From Bradyrhizobium betae (GTDB lineage: Bacteria; Pseudomonadota; Alphaproteobacteria; Rhizobiales; Xanthobacteraceae): a DNA stretch of 64,000 bases. Where the stretch lies: positions 186,001 to 250,000 of the forward strand of contig NZ_MZXW01000013.1 of assembly GCF_004123905.1 (NCBI RefSeq), written 5' to 3'. This document shows positions 55,055 through 64,000 of this stretch, in pieces. A program made the position numbers and the translations under genes. The notes beneath the pieces are model-generated. The model was not told the origin of the DNA. It did no database searches and saw only the letters and a program-made list of their open reading frames with translations. The stretch's first letter is position 1. Every line of letters begins with the position of its first letter.

Positions 55055-56302
55055 GTGACGAAACAAGCCTCCGCTACGGCCAGTCCGCCGCTTTCGTCAC
55101 CGTCTTTTGACCCGGGCAACCTCGCCCGGCGGCTCGAGGACGCCTTTCTCGCCGTCCGCAACGAGACCGAACGCCGGGCCGCGTCGCTCTCGCCCGAGGA
55201 CCAGCAGATCCAGTCCATGCCGGACGCGAGCCCTATCAAATGGCACCGGGCCCACACCACCTGGTTCTGGGAGCAATTTTTGCTGGGCGAGCACGCCCCG
55301 GGCTACCGGTCTTTCCACCCCGACTTTGCCTTCCTGTTCAATTCCTATTACGTCAGCGCCGGCCCGCGTCATGCCCGCAATCATCGCGGCGACATCACCC
55401 GCCCCAGCGCCGACGAGGTTGGGGCCTATCGCAGCCATGTCGATGCGGCGGTCGTCAAATTCTTCCGTGAAACGAGCGAGGACAAGCTCCGGGCCCTGGC
55501 ACCGCTGGTCGAGGTCGGGCTCAATCACGAGCAGCAGCATCAGGAATTGATGTTCACCGACATCCTGCACGCCTTCGCGCAAAACCCGGTCTATCCGGCT
55601 TACGACCCGGACTGGCGCTTCCCGTCCGCGACGCGCAGCGGCGACGACTGGCTGATGCTCAACGAAGGCATCCACACCGTCGGCCATGTCGACGACAGTT
55701 TTCATTTCGACAACGAGAAGCCGGCGCATCGCGCCCTGGTCGGCCCCGTCAAGGTCGCCCGCAATCTCGTCACCAATGGCGAATGGCTCGCCTTCATGCG
55801 CGACGGCGGCTATGCGAAGGCAACGCTGTGGCTGATGGACGGCTTTGCCGCGGCCAGCAAGGAAGACTGGCAAGCCCCGGGCCATTGGCGCGAGGTCGAT
55901 GGCGCATGGCAGCTGATGACGCTCGCCGGCCTCAAGCCAGTCGATCCGGACGCACCGGTCTGCCACGTCAGCTATTACGAAGCCGACGCCTTTGCGCGCT
56001 GGGCCGGAAAGCATCTGCCGACCGAGATGGAATGGGAGGTCGCCGCGCGCGCCGGCCAGCTCAACGATGCCTTCGGCATCGTCTGGCAGTGGACGCGATC
56101 ATCCTACTCGCCCTACCCGGGTTACCGCGCCATCGAGGGCGCGCTCGGCGAATACAACGGCAAATTCATGATCAACCAGCTGGTGCTGCGAGGCTCCTCG
56201 CTTGCAACTCCTGACGGCCACAGCCGTATTACTTATCGCAACTTCTTCTATCCGCACCATCGCTGGCAGTTCACCGGACTGCGGCTCGCAGATTACGTCT
56301 AG
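55055..56302 (+). CDS. egtB: Ergothioneine biosynthesis protein EgtB (sulfoxide synthase)
   Basis: A 415-residue EgtB. The N-terminal DinB-like part has HRAHTTWFWEQF and LNHEQQHQELMFTDI, giving three candidate His ligands for iron. The C-terminal FGE-sulfatase domain has ARNLVTNGEWLAFM, LPTEMEWEVAARAG and YNGKFMINQLVLRGSS. It joins a thiol to hercynine. GGAG before the GTG at 55055 sets the start and trims the open frame upstream. egtD follows 51 bases downstream. EgtC and EgtE are not in view; EgtB-EgtD with cysteine as donor is possible. Confidence 0.93.
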   Translation: MTKQASATASPPLSSPSFDPGNLARRLEDAFLAVRNETERRAASLSPEDQQIQSMPDASPIKWHRAHTTWFWEQFLLGEHAPGYRSFHPDFAFLFNSYYVSAGPRHARNHRGDITRPSADEVGAYRSHVDAAVVKFFRETSEDKLRALAPLVEVGLNHEQQHQELMFTDILHAFAQNPVYPAYDPDWRFPSATRSGDDWLMLNEGIHTVGHVDDSFHFDNEKPAHRALVGPVKVARNLVTNGEWLAFMRDGGYAKATLWLMDGFAAASKEDWQAPGHWREVDGAWQLMTLAGLKPVDPDAPVCHVSYYEADAFARWAGKHLPTEMEWEVAARAGQLNDAFGIVWQWTRSSYSPYPGYRAIEGALGEYNGKFMINQLVLRGSSLATPDGHSRITYRNFFYPHHRWQFTGLRLADYV

Positions 56303-56353
56303 TCTTTAATCCGACGACAGATGCGCGCCGGACAGCGCGTTCAGGAGAGTATC

Positions 56354-57325
56354 ATGAATGTGCACGCCAGCGCTTTGGCCGAAGCCCATCTTCCCGACGA
56401 GCAGACCACCGCCTTCGCCCGCGAGGCCATCGAAGACCTCTCGCAGCAGCCGAAAAAGCTGTCGCCGAAGTACTTTTACGACGCGACAGGGTCGGAGCTG
56501 TTCGAGGCCATCACGAAGCTGCCGGAATATTATCCGACCCGCACCGAGCTATCGATCCTGAAGGAGCGCGGCAGCGAGATCGCAAAGATCATTCCGGAGC
56601 ATGCGGCACTGGTCGAGTTCGGCGCCGGCGCGACCACGAAGGTCCGCCTGCTGCTGGGCCACTGCAAGTTCGCGGCTTATGTCCCCGTCGACATCTCCGG
56701 CGACTTCCTGAAGGCGCAGGCGAACGGCCTGAAGCGGGATTTCCCGTCACTCGGCATCTACCCGGTGGCGGCCGACTTCACCACGCCGTTCGAGCTGCCC
56801 AAGGTGGTCGCGTCCATGCCCAAGGTCGGCTTCTTCCCCGGCTCGACCATCGGCAATTTCGAACCGCATGAAGCGCAGGCCTTCCTGAAGAGCGCACGCA
56901 AGATCCTGGGCGCGGGCGCGCAGATGATCATCGGCGCCGACCTGGAAAAAGAAGAGCGCGTGCTCCACGACGCCTACAACGATGCCGCCGGCGTCACCGC
57001 GCGCTTCAACCTCAATGTGCTGGTGCGGATCAACCGCGAGCTCGGCGGCAATTTCGATCTGTCCGCCTTCACCCATCGGGCGATCTACAATCGCGAGCGG
57101 CACCGCATCGAGATGCACCTGATCAGCAAGAAGAGCCAGACCGTGCGCCTGCTCGGCACCAGCTTCTCGTTCCGCCCGGGCGAGAGCATCCACACCGAGA
57201 ACAGCTACAAATACAGCCTCGAGCGTTTCGCCGCGCTGGCGCAGGGCGCCGGCTGGCGGGTGCGCGAGAGCTGGATGGATGCAGCGAAGATGTTCTCGGT
57301 GCACGCATTGGAGGTGGCGGAGTAA
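56354..57325 (+). CDS. egtD: L-histidine N(alpha)-methyltransferase EgtD
   Basis: A 323-residue SAM-dependent methyltransferase of the EgtD family. Features are LSPKYFYDATGSELFEAITKLPEYYPTRTE in type, the SAM site VEFGAGATTKVRLLL and GFFPGSTIGNF. It trimethylates histidine to hercynine, the substrate for EgtB. GGAGAGTATC lies before the ATG at 56354. The pair egtBD is enough to start ergothioneine synthesis. Confidence 0.94.
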   Translation: MNVHASALAEAHLPDEQTTAFAREAIEDLSQQPKKLSPKYFYDATGSELFEAITKLPEYYPTRTELSILKERGSEIAKIIPEHAALVEFGAGATTKVRLLLGHCKFAAYVPVDISGDFLKAQANGLKRDFPSLGIYPVAADFTTPFELPKVVASMPKVGFFPGSTIGNFEPHEAQAFLKSARKILGAGAQMIIGADLEKEERVLHDAYNDAAGVTARFNLNVLVRINRELGGNFDLSAFTHRAIYNRERHRIEMHLISKKSQTVRLLGTSFSFRPGESIHTENSYKYSLERFAALAQGAGWRVRESWMDAAKMFSVHALEVAE

Positions 57326-57337
57326 GCGCTCCGGCGC

Positions 57338-58522
57338 CTACTCCTCGGTTGCCGACCCCAGCGACACCGACTCCCACACCGCGACGACGATCATGATCAC
57401 CGTCGTCGCGACCGAAAGCCATAAGGGCGACAGCTCCGCCGCGAACCACCACAGCACCAGCAGCAGGATGATGCCGATGCCGTGCGAGAGCTGGAGGAAG
57501 CCGCGGATCGCGTGCTTGAACAGGATGGTGCCGATCAGGAACACCAGCGGGCCACCGATCGTGCTGACGATGGTGCGGATGTCGGAATGGCCGGTCGGAT
57601 GCTTCAGCACCAGCTCGTCCGAGACTGCGGTCAGGATGATGCCGGCGACGATCGGCAAGTGCAGATAGGTATAAGCGAGCCGCGCCAGCCGGCCGGATTC
57701 GGCGGACTTCGACAGCCGCTCTGAGCCAGCCTCGGCGCCCTTGTGAAAATAGACCCACCACATCGCGATGGCGCCGACCAGGCACGAGACGAAGGCCAGG
57801 ATGTTGTCGGCGGTCCAGTCCAGCTCGGCAAAGGTTGCGCCGTTGACGACAACGGCTTCCCCGAGCGCAATGATGATGAAGCCGGCGCAGCGCTCGGCCA
57901 TGTGGCCGCCTTCGACGGCCCAGGCCTCGACCGACGAGAAGCCCAGCCTCGGGAGCCAGAAGCGGACCGCCGGCGAGACATACTCGATCGTCAGCGCCAC
58001 GATCCAGAACCACAGCCGCTCCTCCCCGTGCGCGAGGCCGCCAAGGATCCAGAAGATCGCGGAGCCGCAGAGCCAGACCAGGATGCGGATCGCATTGTGC
58101 CGCACCGCCGTCCGGTGGCGCGGGGTTGCGAACAGCCAGAACGCGGTGCGTCCGACCTGCATGGTCGCATAGGCGATCGCAAACCACAGGCCCCGCCCCT
58201 CGAACGCGGTCGGGATCGTCGTCGACAGCACGAGGCCGCCCAGCATCATCAGGAAGATCAGGATGCGGACCGGCGTCAGCTCGGGATTGAGCCAGTTGGT
58301 GACCCAGGCGGTGTAGACCCACACCCACCACACCGCCAGAAACAGCAGCGTGACCTCGACCGCGCCGAGCGGCGTGAAATGGTGCAGCAGCGTGTGCGAC
58401 ACCTGCGTAACGGCGAAGACGAAGACCAGGTCGAAGAACAGCTCGGCATTGGTGACGCGGCTGGGCTGGTTCGGCAGGATGACGCGAAACATCGCGCCGC
58501 GCGCATTATCCGCAGCCATCAT
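57338..58522 (-). CDS. Low temperature requirement protein A (LtrA) family
   Basis: A 394-residue polytopic membrane protein. The opening NAELFFDLVFVFAVTQVSH and the following helices are the LtrA signature. About ten hydrophobic helices are visible. The family was named from a Listeria cold-growth locus and its activity is unknown. Its stop lies 12 bases from the convergent egtD stop. GGGGGA precedes the two adjacent ATGs at 58522/58519. Confidence 0.88.
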   Translation of the reverse strand: MMAADNARGAMFRVILPNQPSRVTNAELFFDLVFVFAVTQVSHTLLHHFTPLGAVEVTLLFLAVWWVWVYTAWVTNWLNPELTPVRILIFLMMLGGLVLSTTIPTAFEGRGLWFAIAYATMQVGRTAFWLFATPRHRTAVRHNAIRILVWLCGSAIFWILGGLAHGEERLWFWIVALTIEYVSPAVRFWLPRLGFSSVEAWAVEGGHMAERCAGFIIIALGEAVVVNGATFAELDWTADNILAFVSCLVGAIAMWWVYFHKGAEAGSERLSKSAESGRLARLAYTYLHLPIVAGIILTAVSDELVLKHPTGHSDIRTIVSTIGGPLVFLIGTILFKHAIRGFLQLSHGIGIILLLVLWWFAAELSPLWLSVATTVIMIVVAVWESVSLGSATEE

Positions 58523-58561
58523 CGTCCCCCGTCGCGCTGGTCAGGTCAGATGCAACCCTGG

Positions 58562-58798
58562 TCAGGTACCTGGTACGCCGGTTTGCAGCGCCAGCGCATG
58601 CAGCACGCCGCCCATCTGGCCTTGCAGGGACTGATAGACGATCTGGTGCTGCTGGACGCGGGACTTGCCGCGGAAGGATTCCGAGATCACGGTCGCGGCG
58701 TAATGGTCGCCATCGCCGGCGAGGTCACGGATGGTCACCTCGGCATCGGGGATCGCTGCCTTGATCATCGCCTCGATATCGTGGGCGTCCATGGGCAT
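58562..58798 (-). CDS. bolA: BolA family protein
   Basis: A 78-residue BolA-type protein: IEAMIKAAIPDAEVTIRDLAGDGDHYAATVISE in type, then GKSRVQQHQIVYQSLQGQMGGVLHALALQT. The H in QHQ and the segment before it are BolA landmarks. BolA proteins pair with CGFS glutaredoxins through a shared [2Fe-2S] cluster. It lies between LtrA and purL on the same strand as grxD. Start at 58798, or two codons later at 58792. Confidence 0.93.
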   Translation of the reverse strand: MPMDAHDIEAMIKAAIPDAEVTIRDLAGDGDHYAATVISESFRGKSRVQQHQIVYQSLQGQMGGVLHALALQTGVPGT

Positions 58799-59006
58799 TC
58801 GGGTCGTGCTCCTGTCTCGTCTTTCAGTCTCGGCTTAGAATCGCTTGCCGGGGTCCGGATCTGCAAAGCCAAACTTGCCGGCCGGGCCAAACTTAGCGTG
58901 AACGGTCTTCTACGTCACGCCTTCAGGCACTATATCCCTGATCCCATCCGGATAAAGGCACGACAAAGTGCCGCGCGCGGCAGATTGATCGAAAAGGCGT
59001 GAAATC

Positions 59007-59366
59007 ATGAAGCTTCCAGGGCCCGACCACCCCATCACCATCACCCAGAACCCCCGGCGTGTCCGGGTCACGGCCGGCGACATCGTGATCGCCGAGACCA
59101 GCAATGCGCTGGTCTTGAAGGAGGCCAAATATCCGGCGGTGCAATATGTGCCGCGGGAAGACGCCAACATGGCGCTGCTGGAGCGCACCGACCGCGTCAC
59201 CCATTGCCCCTACAAGGGCGATGCGAGCTATTACAGCGTCAAGGCCGACGGCAAAACGCTCGACAACGCGATCTGGACCTATGAGACGCCCTTCCCGGCG
59301 ATGACGGAGATTTCCGGCCATCTCGCGTTTTATCCCGACAAGGTGACGATCGAGGAAGTGGGATAG
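59007..59366 (+). CDS. DUF427 domain protein
   Basis: A 119-residue DUF427 protein: RVRVTAGDIVIAETSNALVL, PAVQYVPREDANM, THCPYKGDASYYSV and HLAFYPDKVTIE. The fold is a small beta-sandwich; function unknown. It starts ATG at 59007 and stands alone on the plus strand between bolA and the DUF1328 gene. Confidence 0.9.
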   Translation: MKLPGPDHPITITQNPRRVRVTAGDIVIAETSNALVLKEAKYPAVQYVPREDANMALLERTDRVTHCPYKGDASYYSVKADGKTLDNAIWTYETPFPAMTEISGHLAFYPDKVTIEEVG

Positions 59367-59387
59367 GCCGCGCTGCGCGCCGCCATT

Positions 59388-59465
59388 ATGGCCCGGCCTC
59401 GTCCCGGCCATCCACGTTCTTGGCTCCCGGAAGAAAGATCGAATGCCCGGGACAAGCCCGGGCAT
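59388..59465. repeat. Pair of short intergenic palindromes
   Basis: First hairpin: ATGGCC at 59388-59393 and GGCCAT at 59406-59411. Second hairpin: ATGCCCGGG at 59443-59451 and CCCGGGCAT at 59457-59465, perfect with a 5-base loop. The two sit between convergent genes (DUF427 and DUF1328). Both resemble halves of a common bradyrhizobial GCCCGGGACAAGCCCGGGC-type element. Confidence 0.7.
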
Positions 59466-59493
59466 GACGACCGACTGTGTATGCGAAGCTCAG

Positions 59494-59667
59494 TTACGCC
59501 CTGAAGATCGTGAGCCCGAGTATCAGCAGCACTAGGAAGATCACGACGAAGACGTAGAACAGGAAGCGAGCGATATCGGCGGAGGCGGCCGAGATGCCGG
59601 TGAAGCCGAGCACGCCTGCTACAATCGAGATCAGTAAAAAGATCAGCGCCCATTTCAGGATCGTCAT
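59494..59667 (-). CDS. DUF1328 small membrane protein
   Basis: A 57-residue protein: [19 protein letters not shown], then [29 protein letters not shown] in type. Two helices with the conserved [13 protein letters not shown] between them is the DUF1328 (YtjA) pattern. GGAG lies 6 bases before the ATG at 59667. Its function is unknown; related genes are often stress-induced. Confidence 0.9.
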   Translation of the reverse strand: MTILKWALIFLLISIVAGVLGFTGISAASADIARFLFYVFVVIFLVLLILGLTIFRA

Positions 59668-59850
59668 CGCCAACTCCGACCTAAGGCCGCAACTTGACGG
59701 CCCTCAACCTGTACGTGGACGCTAACTTCGCTGTCCAGAACTGGTTCCTGATCGCACGACGGGAGGCTTTTGCGGCTCAAACGACCCTTGCTGAATCCGG
59801 TTCCCGGCGGCACAGTCCGCCCCGGGACAGGAGCGCAAGTCGGGGCGACC

Positions 59851-61038
59851 ATGATCACGATGTCACATTCCGCGGCGATCGGCGCAGAGGCGCACGCCGC
59901 GCCGAAGGCCAAGGCGCGCAATCTGTCGCTCGATCGCGCCCGCACCTTCCTGACGCTGGTGGTGCTGCTGCATCACGCCGTCATTCCCTACACCTATTTC
60001 GGTCACACCGATCCGGCCTCCTGGATCGGGTTCGACATCGTCGTGCTCGCGACCGACAGCTTCTTCATGGCGATGTTCTTCTTCCTGTCGGGCCTGTTCA
60101 CCTGGCCCGGCATCGCGCGCAAGGCGCCCTCCGTTTTCCTGCGCGACCGGTTGTTGCGGCTCGGACTTCCGTTCGCGATCGCGGCCTTGACCGTCATTCC
60201 GCTCGCCTATTACGCGATCGCGCTGCGGGCCAATCCCGAGCTGAACTTCGCCGCGTTCTGGTGGAAGACGATCACCGTGGGCCCGTGGCCGAGCGGCCCG
60301 ATCTGGTTCGTCTGGGTGCTGCTGGCGTTCGACCTGACCGCGAGCCTGCTCTACCGGGTCTCCGCGCATCTGGTCGATCCCGGCAACCGCGTTTCGCTGC
60401 GCGGGTTTGACCAGCCGTTCGTCTTCTGGCTGATGCTCGCCGTCGTCTCCATCATCGTCTATGTGCCGGTCCTGCTCTATTTCGGCGGCAGCCGATGGTT
60501 CGAGTCCGGGCCGTTCTCGGTGCAGGCGAGCCGCATCCTGCTCTACTTCGCCTATTTCTTCATTGGCGTCAGCGTTGGTGCTGCGAACTTCGATCGCGGC
60601 ATCCTCAGCGCAGAGGGCCAGTTGCCGAAAAGCCGCTGGACGTGGGTGATTGTCACGCTGATCCCCTACTGTCTGATGTGGGTGATGATCTACATCAAGC
60701 GCGAAGTTTTGGGCAATCCAGACCCGCAGCCGCATTGGTATCAGGCGATCTACGGCACGTTCTTCGTGCTGTTCTCTTGCTCGATCCTGCTCGCGATCCT
60801 CGCCTTCTTCCTGCACCAGAAGTCGCCGGGGCCGAACCTGCTCGACCGCATGCAGGCGGACGCCTACGGCATGTTCCTGGTGCACTATCCGATCGCGCTG
60901 TGGATCCAGTATGCGCTGTTCGACTATACGCTGCCCGCAATTGTGAAAGCGGCGATCGGCTTCGTGCTCACGGTGATCCTGAGCTGGGGGCTGACGGCGG
61001 CGTTGCGGAAGATTCCGGGGGCGTCACACGTGTTGTGA
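59851..61038 (+). CDS. Acyltransferase 3 family membrane protein
   Basis: A 395-residue integral membrane acyltransferase. SLDRARTFLTLVVLLHHAVIPY opens the domain, with the catalytic-type His in the first helix, and about ten helices follow. FFFLSGLFTWPGI and FLRDRLLRLGLPF are family blocks. Such enzymes O-acylate sugars or glucans (OpgC, OafA). Start 59851 or 59860. It is independent of the neighbouring purL gene, which converges on it. Confidence 0.87.
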   Translation: MITMSHSAAIGAEAHAAPKAKARNLSLDRARTFLTLVVLLHHAVIPYTYFGHTDPASWIGFDIVVLATDSFFMAMFFFLSGLFTWPGIARKAPSVFLRDRLLRLGLPFAIAALTVIPLAYYAIALRANPELNFAAFWWKTITVGPWPSGPIWFVWVLLAFDLTASLLYRVSAHLVDPGNRVSLRGFDQPFVFWLMLAVVSIIVYVPVLLYFGGSRWFESGPFSVQASRILLYFAYFFIGVSVGAANFDRGILSAEGQLPKSRWTWVIVTLIPYCLMWVMIYIKREVLGNPDPQPHWYQAIYGTFFVLFSCSILLAILAFFLHQKSPGPNLLDRMQADAYGMFLVHYPIALWIQYALFDYTLPAIVKAAIGFVLTVILSWGLTAALRKIPGASHVL

Positions 61039-61056
61039 GGCACGCTCTCTCAACTC

Positions 61057-61134
61057 GTCATTGCGAGCGCAGCGAAGCAATCCAGAAACCCTCCGCGGAG
61101 GCGGTCTGGATTGCTTCGCTACGCTCGCAATGAC
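61057..61134. repeat. REP-like inverted repeat, copy 3
   Basis: Left arm 61057-61086 is identical to the copy-2 left arm. The right arm at 61105-61134 has one mismatch (CGCTACGCTC for CGCTGCGCTC). The 18-base loop differs from copy 2. It lies between convergent genes, the acyltransferase and purL. Confidence 0.92.
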
Positions 61135-61152
61135 GGAGTGTGTGTCGGCGCC

Positions 61153-63363
<2,211 letters not shown>

Positions 63364-63546
63364 GGATTCGGGGCTTTCGGCGGGGTTTGGCCGTTCTTAG
63401 GAACATCGGGGGCTCACGAAAAGCCCTTTATGGCGCATTTTCCCGCTGTCCCACGTTTTGCGGCAGGTCGGTGCGGGAACGGGAATTGCAACGCGCTGAC
63501 GGATCGGATTTAAGGGCTAAAGACCCGTAATTGAAGGCCCATTTCC

Positions 63547-64000
63547 TTGCACGAATTGACCAAAACGGCCCCTTCCCCGCGCCCGGAGCTGCATGTCGCG
63601 ACGGACGGCGAATTCGCGGGCTGGCAGACCTGGATCCGCGACAGTTTTGAGAACCATATCGGTCCCTTCTGGCACCGCCTGGAGGCGGATGGCAGCGTCC
63701 GCTGCGCCTTCCGGGTCGAAAAGAAGCATTTGAACGGCTCCGGCAACGTCCATGGCGGCTGCTTCATGGCCTTCGCCGACTACTGCCTGTTCGCGATCGG
63801 CCGCCATGCGCTCCAGGGCCGCGGCGTGACGGTCAATTTTGCCTGCGAGTTCCTGGATGCCGGCCACGAGGGCGAGCTGATCGAATGCACCGGCGAGGTC
63901 ACCCGCTCCGGCGGTTCGCTGATCTTCCTGCGCGGGCAGATGGCCGCCGCCGAGCGCCGGCTGTTCACGTTCTCCGGGACGATCAAGCGGGCGAAGCGGA
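63547..64000 (+). CDS. PaaI-type thioesterase (cut by window edge)
   Basis: An open frame of 151 codons from a TTG at 63547 to the end of the window. It contains NGSGNVHGGCFMAFADYCLFAIGRHAL, typical of hotdog-fold thioesterases where HGG sits at the active site, and VTVNFACEFLDAGHEGEL, then GEVTRSGGSLIFLRGQM. GAAGG lies 9 bases before the TTG; no in-frame ATG exists between the preceding stop and the domain. It is divergent from purL. The C-terminus lies outside. Confidence 0.82.
   Translation, partial: MHELTKTAPSPRPELHVATDGEFAGWQTWIRDSFENHIGPFWHRLEADGSVRCAFRVEKKHLNGSGNVHGGCFMAFADYCLFAIGRHALQGRGVTVNFACEFLDAGHEGELIECTGEVTRSGGSLIFLRGQMAAAERRLFTFSGTIKRAKR

Overview
The window reads as chromosomal DNA of an alphaproteobacterium, most likely Bradyrhizobium or a close relative. 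The support is very high GC with strong third-position bias, several families of intergenic inverted repeats typical of that genus, and gene content: a Cox-type molybdenum hydroxylase cluster, pcaBDC, a liv transporter, egtBD, and rpsD/murI/purL with grxD and bolA. I saw no rRNA, tRNA, phage, insertion sequence or CRISPR array. The assignment rests on reading alone; no search was run.

Layout. 1-5.0 kb (minus strand): coxG, coxS, coxM, a MoxR-type ATPase (coxD-like), a VWA protein (coxE-like) and a two-gene split XdhC. No coxL-type catalytic subunit is in view. 5.2-7.8 kb (plus): pcaB-pcaD-pcaC of the protocatechuate branch, without pcaHG. 8.3-14.1 kb: a small Q/G-rich disordered protein, then livH-livM-livG-livF-livK with a terminator. 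14.2-17.6 kb: a single-domain response regulator divergent from a large MASE4-PAS-PAS hybrid histidine kinase. 17.7-22.7 kb: a P1-family peptidase, a KTSC protein, a secreted EF-hand protein, rpe, a membrane-anchored protein with a degenerate zincin motif and two tiny proteins.

22.7-27.1 kb (minus) is the most unusual block. A MotA/TolQ/ExbB-like protein is followed, with overlapping genes, by a one-helix membrane protein carrying a DUF2135/YfaP-like domain and by a two-helix protein. A metallophosphoesterase and a Ser/Thr kinase fused to a UspA domain follow. I propose this as a candidate undescribed phospho-controlled envelope machine. A NarX/NarL-like two-component pair lies beside it on the plus strand.

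29.3-44.8 kb is accessory-like: a TetR regulator with a perfect upstream palindrome, an M20 amidohydrolase, an LVIVD-repeat protein, a frameshifted small Cys-rich ORF, a CHASE3-like/PAS kinase, an orphan Tat-exported solute-binding protein, an acyl-CoA synthetase, an AbiEii-type nucleotidyltransferase toxin with its antitoxin, a channel-less SecD head protein, a three-helix cNMP-binding membrane protein, and an SDR divergent from a LysR regulator with two operator-like palindromes.

44.8-64 kb: GST, cytochrome b561, murI, an HpcH/HpaI aldolase, a cupin, a lipoyl-less acyltransferase, rpsD, a threonine aldolase, two tandem serine hydrolases, a macro-domain protein, grxD, egtB-egtD, LtrA, bolA, DUF427, DUF1328, an acyltransferase 3 protein, purL and a thioesterase cut by the right edge. 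The murI-rpsD-grxD-bolA-purL order looks like a housekeeping backbone interrupted by inserted modules.
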